Shown in pieces: positions 16,915 to 26,118 of a stretch of DNA of 62,407 nucleotides. The position numbers and the translations under genes were made by a program. Origin of the DNA: DASZTU01 sp035493835. GTDB lineage: Bacteria > Pseudomonadota > Alphaproteobacteria > Rhizobiales > Devosiaceae. Location: the NCBI GenBank assembly GCA_035493835.1, contig DATJHO010000112.1:1-62407 (forward strand), in the 5' to 3' direction. How positions within the stretch are numbered: position 1 is the first letter of the stretch; every line of letters begins with the position of its first letter. The notes below the pieces were generated by a model. That model saw only the letters and a program-made list of their open reading frames with translations, was not told the origin of the DNA and did no database searches.

Positions 16915-17657
16915 ACATCAGCTTTGAAGGAAAGACCGCGCTCGTAACGGGCGCGGCGCACGGTTTTGGCCGCACCATCGCCCTCGCCTTCGCGGCGCAC
17001 GGCGCAAAGGTCTTCGCCGCGGACGTCAACGCCGAGGGTCTTGCCGAGACCGCCCGGCTCGGGGACGGCAAGGTGACGACCCTCATCCTCGATGTCGGCG
17101 ATCACGCGGCAGTGCAGAAAGCGGTCGCGGGGATCGGCGTGGTCGACATCCTCGTCAACAATGCCGGCGGTGTCCGCGGCCAGGTCGGCCGGCCAATCGA
17201 AGAGATCTCGGCCGCCGATTGGCAAACGATCTTCGACGCCAACGTCTCCGGCACCTTTTTCATGACCCAGGCCGTTGCCCCCGGAATGAAGGAGCAGCGC
17301 TCCGGCCGCGTCATTAATATTTCCAGCGGCGCCGGACTCGGCATCAGCCTCACCGGCATCCAGGCCTATGCCAGCGCCAAGGCCGGCCAGATCGGCCTCA
17401 CCCGCCAGTTGGCGCACGAGCTCGGCCCCTGGGGCATCACCGTCAACAACGTCGCCCCCGGCTTCATCCGCTCCAACCCCACCACCGAGCGGCAATGGGA
17501 CGCCATGGGCGCCGACGGCCAGCAGCGGCTCCTCAACAATATTGCCCTGAAACGCCTCGGCTCGCCCGACGACATCGCCAATGCAGTGTTGTTCTTCGCC
17601 TCCGAGCAGGCCGGCTGGGTCACCGGGCAGGTGCTGAGCGTGGACGGCGGCAAATGA
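16911..17657 (+). CDS. Short-chain dehydrogenase/reductase (SDR)
   Basis: This 248-residue classical SDR carries the cofactor motif TGAAHGFGRT near residue 13, NNAGG around 82, the catalytic Ser in ISSGAG, YASAK with Tyr and Lys about residue 150, and the C-terminal VTGQVLSVDGGK. It oxidises or reduces an alcohol/ketone in the operon's pathway; the substrate is unknown. It overlaps both neighbours by 4 bases. Confidence 0.9.
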   Translation: MNISFEGKTALVTGAAHGFGRTIALAFAAHGAKVFAADVNAEGLAETARLGDGKVTTLILDVGDHAAVQKAVAGIGVVDILVNNAGGVRGQVGRPIEEISAADWQTIFDANVSGTFFMTQAVAPGMKEQRSGRVINISSGAGLGISLTGIQAYASAKAGQIGLTRQLAHELGPWGITVNNVAPGFIRSNPTTERQWDAMGADGQQRLLNNIALKRLGSPDDIANAVLFFASEQAGWVTGQVLSVDGGK

Positions 17658-19030
17658 GCGAGATCGAAGCCTGGCTCTTAACCCATGAAGACGAGGCTCT
17701 CGCCGAACTCGAGGCCTTCTGCCGCATCCCCAGCGTTTCGACCGATCCGGCCTATGCCGATGGTATCAATGCGGCCGCGCATTTCGTCGCCGACAGCCTG
17801 ACGCGCTCCGGCTTTCCGCTGGTCGAAATCGTACCGACGGGCGGCCATCCAGTGGTGATCGCCGAATGGTGCGAAAACCCCGGCGCGCCCACCGTACTGG
17901 TCTACGGCCACTACGACGTGCAGCCGCCGGACCCGCTCGAAAAATGGGAAACGCCGCCCTTCGAGCCGACAGTGCGCAACGATCGCCTCTACGCGCGCGG
18001 CGTCTCCGACGACAAGGGCCCGCTCTTCATCCCGATCATCGTCGCCCGAGCCTTTTCGACCGTGGCCGGCAAGCTGCCGCTCAACCTCAAATTCCTAATC
18101 GAGGGCGAGGAAGAATCCGGCAGCCCACATTTCGAGCCGACCGTCGAACGGCTCAAGGGGCGGCTGGCCTGCGATCTCGTCGTCTCGGCCGATGGCGCGA
18201 TGTGGCGTCCGGACCTGCCCTCGATGACCGTCGCGAGCCGCGGGATGGTCAAGCTCGAAGTGACCGTCGAAGGCAGCGGCAAGGATCTGCATTCCGGCCG
18301 CCATGGCGGCAGCGCGCCCAATGCGGTGCGGGCCCTTGTGCAGCTACTGGCGACCCTCCACGACGCCGAGGGCAATGTCACGGTGGAAGGCTTTGCCGAC
18401 ACCGCCCTGCCCCCGGACCCGGCAATTCTCCAGGCGATCGAGGCGGTCAAATTCGACGCCGGCCGCTATTTCGACGAGATCGGCGCCAAACGGCCCGAGC
18501 CCTTGCCCTCCGGCGATGACCTGCTGATTCGGCAATGGCTGATCCCGACCCTCGAGTTCAACGGCATTTACGGCGGCTATACCGGCCCCGGCACCAAGAC
18601 CGTGATCCCCGCGACCGCCTCAGGTAAAATCACCTGCCGCCTCGTCGCGGGCCAGGAGCCGCAGGCGGTGTTCGACGCCATAAAAGCCCATCTCGAGCGA
18701 CACCTCCCCACCGGCTACCGGCTTGCCGTCGAGATGCAAGGGCCCGGAACGATTGCCTTCGCCCTCGATCCGCAATTGCCGGCCCTGGCCGTCGCCGGCC
18801 AAATCCTTGAGGAACTCCTCGGCGCCCCGCCGCTGCGCGTCGCCATGGGCGCCACCATCCCCGTGGGCGCCGTGTTCAAGCAGCAGCTGGGGACGGACGC
18901 GATCTTTTTCTCGTTCTCGACCTCGGACGAAGACTATCACGCGCCCAACGAGCATTTCCGGCTCGCCAGCTTTCGCACGGGCATGATCGCCTGGGCGAGG
19001 CTGCTTGAGAGACTGGGCGCGGCCTCTTGA
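17654..19030 (+). CDS. M20-family metallopeptidase (dipeptidase-like)
   Basis: This 458-residue dinuclear zinc peptidase of the carnosinase/ArgE-DapE superfamily has metal ligands in YGHYDVQPPDP (His86, Asp88), ARGVSDDKGP (Asp119/120) and GEEESGSPHF (Glu152-154). The dimerisation domain follows around residue 190. I took the ATG that overlaps the SDR stop (ATGA), not longer readings into the SDR gene. It is the last gene of the operon and presumably hydrolyses a peptide or acylated amino acid. It connects functionally with the divergent peptide importer. Confidence 0.9.
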   Translation: MSEIEAWLLTHEDEALAELEAFCRIPSVSTDPAYADGINAAAHFVADSLTRSGFPLVEIVPTGGHPVVIAEWCENPGAPTVLVYGHYDVQPPDPLEKWETPPFEPTVRNDRLYARGVSDDKGPLFIPIIVARAFSTVAGKLPLNLKFLIEGEEESGSPHFEPTVERLKGRLACDLVVSADGAMWRPDLPSMTVASRGMVKLEVTVEGSGKDLHSGRHGGSAPNAVRALVQLLATLHDAEGNVTVEGFADTALPPDPAILQAIEAVKFDAGRYFDEIGAKRPEPLPSGDDLLIRQWLIPTLEFNGIYGGYTGPGTKTVIPATASGKITCRLVAGQEPQAVFDAIKAHLERHLPTGYRLAVEMQGPGTIAFALDPQLPALAVAGQILEELLGAPPLRVAMGATIPVGAVFKQQLGTDAIFFSFSTSDEDYHAPNEHFRLASFRTGMIAWARLLERLGAAS

Positions 19031-19087
19031 GACGAATGGCAGGGCTGGCCGTGATGAATTCGGCCGGCCCTGTCGCGCTTGGCGTCT

Positions 19088-19275
19088 GCCGGAAACGGAG
19101 ATCCCTGCCTTCGCTGGGATGACTCGGGGGAAGCTGCAAGGCCGGCGAAGCGCGGCGGCAGGAAGTGCCCGCTTTCCGACATCGCATCGTTCCGGCGCTA
19201 TTTGTCCTAAGCCATTCGCCAACCTTGGCCTCAGGGCGCGGCGTCATTCCCGCGCAGGCGGGAATCTCTGTTTCC
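19088..19275. repeat. Family A repeat, two units in divergent orientation
   Basis: One arm at about 19093-19122 reads AAACGGAGATCCCTGCC..GGGATGAC (reverse orientation). Another at about 19243-19273 reads GTCATTCCCGCGCAGGCGGG then ATCTCTGTTT (forward orientation). About 120 bases lie between them. This is the opposite layout to the convergent pairs at 1.4 and 61.0 kb. The whole 312-base gap between the peptidase and hrpB shows no gene. Confidence 0.8.
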
Positions 19276-19342
19276 CTGTCCTTCCCGTCGCGGGCTCCCC
19301 CCACTGCTTCCCGCCCCGCCCCAATTGCACTATCACGCGGGG

Positions 19343-21796
19343 ATGACCATCCCTGCCACCCCTCTTCCCATCGATGCGGTGCTGCCGTCCCTACTGGCGG
19401 CGCTGGAAGCGGGACCGTTTGCCGTGCTCGTCGCTGCGCCGGGCGCCGGCAAGACCACCCGCGTGCCGCTCGTACTCCTCAATGCCGGCTGGCGCGCCGA
19501 TGGCCGGATCATCATGCTCGAACCCCGCCGGCTCGCCGCCCGCGCGGCCGCCCGTCGCATGGCGGCAACGCTTGGGGAGGAGGTCGGCGCCACCGTCGGC
19601 TACCGCGTCAGGCTCGACGCCCGGATCAGCAAGGCAACCCGCATCGAGGTCGTGACCGAAGGCGTGTTCTCCCGCATGATCCTCGACGATCCGGGTCTCT
19701 CTGGCATCGCCGCCGTGATCTTTGACGAGTTCCACGAGCGCAACCTCGAGGGCGATCTCGGCCTCGCCCTGGCACTGGATGCAACGGCGCTACGCCCCGA
19801 CCTCCGGCTCCTGGTCATGTCAGCAACGATCGATGCCATCGGCGTCGCCCGCCTGCTCGCCGATGCGCCGGTGATCGCGAGCGAGGGCCGCGCCTTTCCG
19901 GTCGAAACCCGCCATCTGCCCCCCGCCGCGGGCGAGCGGCTGGAGGATTCCGTCGCGGCCGCCGTGCTCCGCGCCTTAGACGATGAGGGCGGCTCCATCC
20001 TTGCCTTCCTGCCCGGGCAAGCCGAAATCCGCCGCACCGAGGAGCGCCTGCGTGACCGCGTTTCGGCGACCGTCGACCTCGCGCCACTCTATGGACAGCT
20101 CACCTCGGTCGAGCAGGACCGGGCGATCGATCCGGCGCCACCGGGCCGCCGCAAGGTGGTTTTGGCCACCTCGATCGCCCAGACCTCGCTGACCATCGAA
20201 GGCGTGCGTATCGTCGTGGATGGCGGCTTTTCCCGAGTGCCCGCCTATGAGCCGGCAACGGGGCTCACGATGCTCGAAACCCGGCGCGTATCCCGGGCCG
20301 CGGCCGAACAGCGGCGCGGCCGCGCCGGCCGCACCGAGCCTGGCGTCTGCTATCGGCTCTGGGCGGAGCCGCAGGATGCATCGCTCCTGCCCTTCGACCG
20401 CCCGGAAATCCTTGAAGCCGATCTCGCGGGCCTTGCGCTCGACCTCGCCAATTGGGGCATCGGTGACCCCGCCGCCCTGGCCTTCCTCGATCCGCCCCCG
20501 GCCGCCGCTTGGAACGAGGCCGTCACACTGCTCAAGGAGCTTGAGGCCATAGACGCATCAGGCCGCATCACCGATGAAGGCCGCGCGCTGGCCGATCTGC
20601 CGCTCCATCCCCGGCTCGCCCACATGATCCATCGCGCCCGGCTCGAAGCCGATGCGCTGACGGCGGCGGAGGCCGCTGTGCTGGTCACCGAGCGCGGGCT
20701 CGGCGGCAGCGATGTCGATCTCGACGAAAGGCTGCGGCGCTTTCGCCAGGAGCGGGGTCCTCGCGCCGACGAGGCCCGCTCACTTGCACGCCGCTGGGCG
20801 GGCGGCTCCGGCCGTGGCGGTAGCGGGACTCAACTCGGCCGGCATCTCGCGCGCGCCTTTCCCGACCGCGTCGCCCAGGCCTCCGGCCGTCCCGGCCGCT
20901 TTCGGCTCGCCAACGGCCGCGCCGCCAGCGTGGATGAAACCGACGCGCTGGCGCGGGCGCCCTTCCTGGTCGTCACCGACGTGACGGGCAACGCTGCCAA
21001 TGGCCGTATCCGCGCTGCCGCTCCGATCGATCGCGAGGAAATCGAGGAGATTTTCGGCGGCCACATCGTCGAAGAAACGAGCCTGACCTTTGACCGGCCC
21101 TCGCGCAGCGTCAGGGCCCGCCGGGTGCGCCGGTTGGGCGAGGTGCGTCTGGCCGATGCCCCTGTCTCGGTCAGCGACGCAGAGGCGGCGGCCGATCTGC
21201 TGGCTGGGGGAATTGCCGAAATCGGCATCGCCGCCCTCCCCTGGAGCAAGGAGCAATCGGCGCTTCGCGCTCGCGCAACCTACCTCCAAAGTGTGCTCGG
21301 GAACCCCTGGCCCGATCTCTCGGACGTGAGCCTCGCCGCCACGGTTGGAAATTGGCTTGCCCCCTATCTCATCGGCCGCACGGCCGTCGCCGAGATCAGC
21401 GCCGACGAACTCGGCCAGGCTCTGGCCGAGTTGCTGCCCTGGAACCTGCGCGCCGAAATGGAAAACCTGCTGCCCTCCCATTTCGACGCACCATCGGGCA
21501 ATCGGCACCCGATCGACTATGGCGGTGAGAACGGTCCAACCCTCAGCATCCGCGTGCAGGAACTGTTCGGCCTCGACCGCCATCCGAGCGTCGCCGGCGG
21601 CAAGGTGCCGCTGCTCCTGGTCTTGCTCTCGCCCGCCCATCGCCCGATCCAGACGACGCAGGACCTTCCGGGCTTCTGGCGCGGCTCCTGGAAAGACGTC
21701 GCCAAGGACCTCAAGGGCCGCTACCCGCGGCATTTCTGGCCCGACGACGCGGTTTCGGCTGCCGCGACGGCAAGAGCAAAGCCGCGGGGCACCTGA
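19343..21796 (+). CDS. hrpB: ATP-dependent helicase HrpB
   Basis: This 817-residue DEAH-type helicase has Walker A APGAGKTTR near residue 35, DEFHERN, MSATID, the motif V/VI region (ATSIAQTSLTIEGVRIVVDGG; QRRGRAGR), and the HrpB-specific C-terminal domain. Length is normal for the family. The cellular role of HrpB is poorly defined; an RNA helicase function is presumed. I started at the ATG rather than a TTG six codons upstream; neither has a convincing ribosome site. It appears monocistronic and unconnected with its neighbours. Confidence 0.93.
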   Translation: MTIPATPLPIDAVLPSLLAALEAGPFAVLVAAPGAGKTTRVPLVLLNAGWRADGRIIMLEPRRLAARAAARRMAATLGEEVGATVGYRVRLDARISKATRIEVVTEGVFSRMILDDPGLSGIAAVIFDEFHERNLEGDLGLALALDATALRPDLRLLVMSATIDAIGVARLLADAPVIASEGRAFPVETRHLPPAAGERLEDSVAAAVLRALDDEGGSILAFLPGQAEIRRTEERLRDRVSATVDLAPLYGQLTSVEQDRAIDPAPPGRRKVVLATSIAQTSLTIEGVRIVVDGGFSRVPAYEPATGLTMLETRRVSRAAAEQRRGRAGRTEPGVCYRLWAEPQDASLLPFDRPEILEADLAGLALDLANWGIGDPAALAFLDPPPAAAWNEAVTLLKELEAIDASGRITDEGRALADLPLHPRLAHMIHRARLEADALTAAEAAVLVTERGLGGSDVDLDERLRRFRQERGPRADEARSLARRWAGGSGRGGSGTQLGRHLARAFPDRVAQASGRPGRFRLANGRAASVDETDALARAPFLVVTDVTGNAANGRIRAAAPIDREEIEEIFGGHIVEETSLTFDRPSRSVRARRVRRLGEVRLADAPVSVSDAEAAADLLAGGIAEIGIAALPWSKEQSALRARATYLQSVLGNPWPDLSDVSLAATVGNWLAPYLIGRTAVAEISADELGQALAELLPWNLRAEMENLLPSHFDAPSGNRHPIDYGGENGPTLSIRVQELFGLDRHPSVAGGKVPLLLVLLSPAHRPIQTTQDLPGFWRGSWKDVAKDLKGRYPRHFWPDDAVSAAATARAKPRGT

Positions 21797-21846
21797 CTAG
21801 CGGGCAGACGACATTGCCGGTCACGAGGTTTGGCGAGCACCCGGAC

Positions 21847-22045
21847 TGGTGCCATCCCGGCGAATGCCGGCAGCTGTGTTGCACGAACTGCCGGGCCTAA
21901 CCGGGCAGCCGCTGAGGCGGGAGGCTCCCCCTCATCGGCCTGCCGGCCACCCCCTCCCCAGAGCGGCGAGGGTTTCCATTGCGGCACCCTCGCGGCCCTA
22001 TCGTCCCCTCGCCCGTCTGGGGAGAGGGAAGGGTGAGGGGTAGCC
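21847..22045. repeat. Intergenic repeats downstream of hrpB (family B, plus a degenerate palindrome)
   Basis: A degenerate unit, GCCATCCCGGCGAATGCCGG, lies at about 21851-21872. A full family B element follows at about 21905-22045, with CCTCATCGGCCTGCCGGCCA, a variable middle, and CCCGTCTGGGGAGAGGGAAG. The rest of the 369-base gap to the ArsR-type gene contains only the inverted repeat described separately. Confidence 0.7.
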
Positions 22046-22114
22046 CCCTTCCCGGCGTGTTGTTGGGCCCAGTCTCACCACGTCTCCCACGCCCACCGGC
22101 ACCGCATTGAATAA

Positions 22115-22141
22115 ATCGGCATTTCTGATACAAACGCCGAT
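22115..22141. promoter_or_regulatory. Inverted repeat upstream of the ArsR-type gene
   Basis: ATCGGC and GCCGAT, separated by 15 bases, lie 25-51 bases before the regulator's start codon. This is a plausible autoregulatory operator or promoter-overlapping site. It is inferred from symmetry and position only. Confidence 0.35.
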
Positions 22142-22165
22142 CTAGTCCAGCCAGCCGGATTCCGC

Positions 22166-23089
22166 ATGCCCCGCAATTTCCTTGTCGTCGATCCGGAAGA
22201 GGGCCTCGATGTCCTCAAAGGCCTCGCCTCTTCAGCGCGGATTAAAATCCTGAAACTGCTGCACAGCAGGGGGCCGCTCAACGTCAATGACATCGCGGCC
22301 GCACTTGAGCTGCCGCAATCGACGGTGTCGTCGAACGTGCAGATCCTCGAAGACGCGGGGTTGATCCGCACCGAAACGCAGAAGGCGCGCAAGGGCAACC
22401 AGAAGATCTGCCACTCCACCTTCGACGAGGTGCTGGTGATGTTCAAGGAGGAGATCAAGCGCACCAGCGAAATCGAGGTCTCGATGCCGCTGGGGCTCTA
22501 TACCAGTTGCGACGTTTCCGCCCCCTGCGGCCTCTGCTCGGCGGACAGCATCATCGGCCTGCTCGACGTACCCGACACCTTCCTCGATCCCGAGCGGATG
22601 AAGGCGGGGCTCATCTGGTTCACCTCCGGCTATGTCGAATATCAGTTTCCGAACAATGCCCGGCTCGCCCACAACGAGCTCGATTCAATGGAATTCAGCC
22701 TGGAACTGAGTTCCGAAGTGCCGGGAACCTCGGTCGATTGGCCCTCGGACATCACCCTGACCGTCAATGGCACGGAGATCGGCACCTGGACCTCGCCGGG
22801 CGATTTCGGCGACAAGCGCGGCGTCTATACACCCGACTGGTGGAAGCTGAAGGGCAGCCAGTATGGCAAGTTGAAGACCTGGCGCGTTAACGCCGGCGGC
22901 ACCTATGTCGATGGCGTGCGCATCTCGGATGTGGCGCTCGATCAGCTCGGGCTTGATAACCACCGCTCGATCCGCCTCAGGATCGGCGTCAAGAAAGACG
23001 CGAGACACCCCGGCGGGGTCAATATCTTCGGCAAGGGCTTTGGCAATTACGACCAGGACATCGTCCTGCGGCTCAATACGAGGCGTTGA
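22166..23089 (+). CDS. ArsR-type winged-helix transcriptional regulator with cysteine motif
   Basis: This 307-residue protein has an ArsR-like winged helix in residues 12-80 (SSARIKILKLLHSRGPLNVN; LPQSTVSSNVQILEDAGLI). A cysteine cluster at about residues 113-122, TSCDVSAPCGLC, follows, and then a roughly 180-residue C-terminal domain rich in beta segments and aromatic residues (WFTSGYVEYQFPNNARL; DWPSDITLTVNGTEIGTWTS). The last resembles a carbohydrate-binding jelly roll more than a metal sensor, but I cannot confirm that. It lies 97 bases upstream of a GH51 arabinofuranosidase on the same strand and likely controls that gene in response to a sugar. Confidence 0.82.
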   Translation: MPRNFLVVDPEEGLDVLKGLASSARIKILKLLHSRGPLNVNDIAAALELPQSTVSSNVQILEDAGLIRTETQKARKGNQKICHSTFDEVLVMFKEEIKRTSEIEVSMPLGLYTSCDVSAPCGLCSADSIIGLLDVPDTFLDPERMKAGLIWFTSGYVEYQFPNNARLAHNELDSMEFSLELSSEVPGTSVDWPSDITLTVNGTEIGTWTSPGDFGDKRGVYTPDWWKLKGSQYGKLKTWRVNAGGTYVDGVRISDVALDQLGLDNHRSIRLRIGVKKDARHPGGVNIFGKGFGNYDQDIVLRLNTRR

Positions 23090-23128
23090 GAGACCAAATC
23101 CCGCTTGACGCCTAACGGCCGCTCCGGT

Positions 23129-23152
23129 CTATATCGAGTGAAGCTGATATAG
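23129..23152. promoter_or_regulatory. Inverted repeat in the arabinofuranosidase promoter
   Basis: CTATATC and GATATAG, 10 bases apart, form a near-ideal dyad 35-58 bases before the GH51 start codon. It is a candidate operator for the upstream ArsR-type protein. It does not resemble the dyad in front of the regulator itself. Confidence 0.4.
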
Positions 23153-23186
23153 ATCAGCAAATATGGAACACACCGGAGGGGTTTCG

Positions 23187-24698
23187 ATGAAGGCCAAGGT
23201 CACGGCGCACAAGGATTTCACGATCAGCAGGATCGACGACCGCGTCTATGGGGCGTTCCTCGAACACCTCGGCCGCGCCGTCTATACCGGCATCTACGAG
23301 CCCGGCCACGAGACCGCTGACGAGAACGGCATGCGCGGCGACGTGATTGAACTCGTCAAGGAACTCGACGTCCCGATGGTCCGCTATCCGGGCGGCAATT
23401 TCGTCTCCGCCTATAATTGGGAAGACGGCATCGGCCCCAAGGAGCAGCGGCCGGTCCGGCTCGACCTCGCCTGGCACACCTCGGAGGGCAACCAGGTCGG
23501 CATCCACGAATTCGCCCAATGGTGCGAAAGCGTCGGTACCGAGATGATGCTGGCGGTGAACCTCGGCTCGCGCGGCCTCGACGCGGCCCGCAACTTCGTC
23601 GAATACGTCAACCACCCCGGCGGCAGCTATTGGAGCGACCTCCGTCGCAAGAACGGCCGCGAGGAGCCGTGGAACGTCAAACTCTGGTGCCTCGGCAATG
23701 AGATGGACGGCCCCTGGCAGGTCGGCCACAAGAGCGCCGAGGAATACGGTCATCTCGCCAACGAGACCGCCAAGGCGCTTCGCGCTTTCGACAAGTCGCT
23801 GGAACTGATCGTCTGCGGCTCGTCGCACGCGAACATGCCGACCTACCCGCAATGGGAAGCGACGGTGCTCGAGCACACTTATGATGCGATCGACTTCATT
23901 TCGCTTCACATGTACTTCGCAAATCGCGGAAAAAACACCGCCGAGTTCCTGGCGCTGAGCCACAAGCTCGATACCTATATCGGCACCGTCGCCGGCGTCA
24001 TCGCCTTCACCAAGGCCAAGCGGCGGTCGAAAAAGGACGTCTACATCTCCTTCGACGAATGGAACGTCTGGTATCACTCCAACGCCCAGGATCGCGCCAT
24101 CCTCGACGGCAATTCCGGCTGGCCGCACGCCCCGGCTTTGCTGGAAGACGCCTATAATTTCGAGGACGTGCTCATGGTCGGGCTCATCCTCAACACCTTC
24201 ATCCGCCGCGCCGACGTGGTGAAAATCGCCTGCATCGCGCAGCTGGTAAACGTCATCGCCCCGATCATGACCGAGCCCGGCGGCGAGGCCTGGCGGCAGA
24301 CCATCTACTATCCCTACTACTTCGCCTCGCGCTTCGGCCGCGGCACCGCACTGGACCTCAAGGTCGATGTAGCCGGCTACGATACCGAGGGAGCCAGCAA
24401 CGTCGGCTATGCCGACATCGCCGGCGTTCACGACGCCGATGCCGGTACGGTGACGCTGTTCATGGTCAACCGCCACGGCACGGAGGCGGTGGATGTGGAT
24501 GTCTCGCTGACGGGGTTCGGCAACCTCAGGGTCATCGATCACCAGGTCATGACCCATGCCGACCTCGAGGCCATCAATACCGCGAAAGGCCAGGACAATG
24601 TGGCCCCGAAATCCGGCAAAGGCGCTACCCTCGACGGCGAGCGCCTCACCGTGATACTGCCGCCCTATTCCTACCAGATGCTGCGCCTCAAGGCCTGA
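23187..24698 (+). CDS. abfA: Alpha-L-arabinofuranosidase, glycoside hydrolase family 51
   Basis: This 503-residue cytoplasmic retaining glycosidase removes arabinofuranosyl units from arabino-oligosaccharides. The catalytic acid/base is Glu172 in CLGNEMDGPW and the nucleophile is Glu291 in SFDEWNVWY. The N-terminal catalytic barrel and C-terminal beta domain (VTLFMVNRHGTEAVDVDVSL) are both present, with normal length. I chose the ATG 6 bases after GGAGGGG; an ATG eight codons earlier would place that ribosome site inside the gene. No signal peptide is seen, so substrate must be imported. The upstream regulator and dyad suggest sugar-responsive control. Confidence 0.93.
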   Translation: MKAKVTAHKDFTISRIDDRVYGAFLEHLGRAVYTGIYEPGHETADENGMRGDVIELVKELDVPMVRYPGGNFVSAYNWEDGIGPKEQRPVRLDLAWHTSEGNQVGIHEFAQWCESVGTEMMLAVNLGSRGLDAARNFVEYVNHPGGSYWSDLRRKNGREEPWNVKLWCLGNEMDGPWQVGHKSAEEYGHLANETAKALRAFDKSLELIVCGSSHANMPTYPQWEATVLEHTYDAIDFISLHMYFANRGKNTAEFLALSHKLDTYIGTVAGVIAFTKAKRRSKKDVYISFDEWNVWYHSNAQDRAILDGNSGWPHAPALLEDAYNFEDVLMVGLILNTFIRRADVVKIACIAQLVNVIAPIMTEPGGEAWRQTIYYPYYFASRFGRGTALDLKVDVAGYDTEGASNVGYADIAGVHDADAGTVTLFMVNRHGTEAVDVDVSLTGFGNLRVIDHQVMTHADLEAINTAKGQDNVAPKSGKGATLDGERLTVILPPYSYQMLRLKA

Positions 24699-24750
24699 GC
24701 CATGCCAGTTGGGCGCACCCGGAGCGGTGCGCCCCTTTTCCACTGGCCAA

Positions 24751-26118
24751 TCACGCCAATGCGCGCCGCTGCCGTTCCGCGCTCCTGATCGGGGCCTGCG
24801 TTCGGCTCGGCCGCTTCCCGTTCGGCAGCACGCAGAGCAGCAGCGGCCAGGTCGCGAGCGGGGCCAGCATCATCCCGGCTTCGGTGAACGAGCCCACCAT
24901 GATCATGAGCATGATCGCCACTTCCTTGGCGATGGCCGTGCGCTCGACCGGATCGTTCGGCAGCATCACCGCCTTGCGCACGAAGCGCGACACCAGGAAC
25001 GCCACCCAGACCGTAACGCCGGGAATGCCGATGTTGAGCGCCAGCTCAAGGTAGGTGTTGTGGGTGGAGCGCGGCCCCCAGGCGATCTGGTGCGTGAAGA
25101 TGGCGATATAATCCGGCTGCCGGAACATCGCAAAACCATGCCCGAACCACGGGCGCTCATACAGCGCGTCAAGCAAGGCATCCCACAATTCGCCGCGGCC
25201 GGAGAGCGTGATGTCCTTGCCGAAGCTGCCGGCGATGTCCCCCGCAACGGAAAGACCGAAGAAATAGGCAAAGCCCACCAGCAGGATCAGCGACACGGTC
25301 ACCACATAGGCGCGCAGTGCCTTGACCGGCATCGCGTTGGAAATTACCCCGGCGATGCCGAGCCCGGCGAGGCCGACCGCGCATAGCACCACCGCCGTTG
25401 AAGATTTCGACACGACCGCCGAAAGCAGCGCCAGCACACAGGCACTCGCCATGAAGAGATTGCGGTAGGTAAATCGGTCCCTCAGTGAAGGCACCAACAC
25501 CAGGAACGCCACGGCGCTGAACTGGCCGAAGAAGTTCTTGTGCAGGAACATGCCCCGCACCGACCCGGCGAGCGAACCTTGCATGATGCCGTGACTCGGC
25601 AGGGCGGCCGTGTAGAGCAGGTTCGCGAAAACCGACACGGCGGCAAAATTGCGCAGCATCTCCATCGTCTTCACCGACCCGAAGCGCGCCTTGAACAGGA
25701 GCACGGGCACCGAGATCACGATCACCGCCATGAGCCCGCGGGCCGAGGCGACGAATTGGACCGAGCCCAGCGTCGAAATCAGCACGAGCGCGAAGAACAG
25801 CCACAGCAGTTTTGGGATCCTGAGGATGTACCCCATCACCAGGTTGGGATTGAGGCCGATATAGGCGAGGGTGAACGGGATCAGCGAGTACAGCATCAAC
25901 TGCTGCGGCAGCGAATCCACCGTAGCGTTCTCGTCCTGCGTGGGTGGATAGCCCAGCCACATGCCGGTGCCGCGGATCAGGCAGAAATAGGCAAGAAAGT
26001 AGAGCAGCCCATCCGATAGCGCGCGGCGGCTGATTTCGTATTTCGGTGCTGCCCGCATCTGCCGGGGCCGAAGCCCGAGTTTGCCATCGTAGTGGCCGGG
26101 ATTGATGACATCCGTCAT
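24751..26118 (-). CDS. Exopolysaccharide polymerase, Wzy/O-antigen ligase family
   Basis: This 455-residue polytopic membrane protein has about 10-12 hydrophobic segments. A long periplasmic loop in the second half carries the Wzy_C signature (LSGRGELWDALLDALYERPW then FGHGF, and STHNTYLELALNIGIPG). It probably joins lipid-linked repeat units into polymer at the periplasmic face, as ExoQ-type polymerases do. The start ATG overlaps the stop of the upstream glycosyltransferase gene by 4 bases. It is the last gene of the EPS transcription unit on this strand. Ligase activity is an alternative that sequence cannot exclude, but the EPS context favours polymerase. Confidence 0.85.
   Translation of the reverse strand: MTDVINPGHYDGKLGLRPRQMRAAPKYEISRRALSDGLLYFLAYFCLIRGTGMWLGYPPTQDENATVDSLPQQLMLYSLIPFTLAYIGLNPNLVMGYILRIPKLLWLFFALVLISTLGSVQFVASARGLMAVIVISVPVLLFKARFGSVKTMEMLRNFAAVSVFANLLYTAALPSHGIMQGSLAGSVRGMFLHKNFFGQFSAVAFLVLVPSLRDRFTYRNLFMASACVLALLSAVVSKSSTAVVLCAVGLAGLGIAGVISNAMPVKALRAYVVTVSLILLVGFAYFFGLSVAGDIAGSFGKDITLSGRGELWDALLDALYERPWFGHGFAMFRQPDYIAIFTHQIAWGPRSTHNTYLELALNIGIPGVTVWVAFLVSRFVRKAVMLPNDPVERTAIAKEVAIMLMIMVGSFTEAGMMLAPLATWPLLLCVLPNGKRPSRTQAPIRSAERQRRALA

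Noticed and set aside
23154..24743. Open minus-strand frame of about 529 codons opposite the GH51 gene
   Set aside because: GH51 catalytic motifs on the plus strand are unambiguous; the antisense reading has none.
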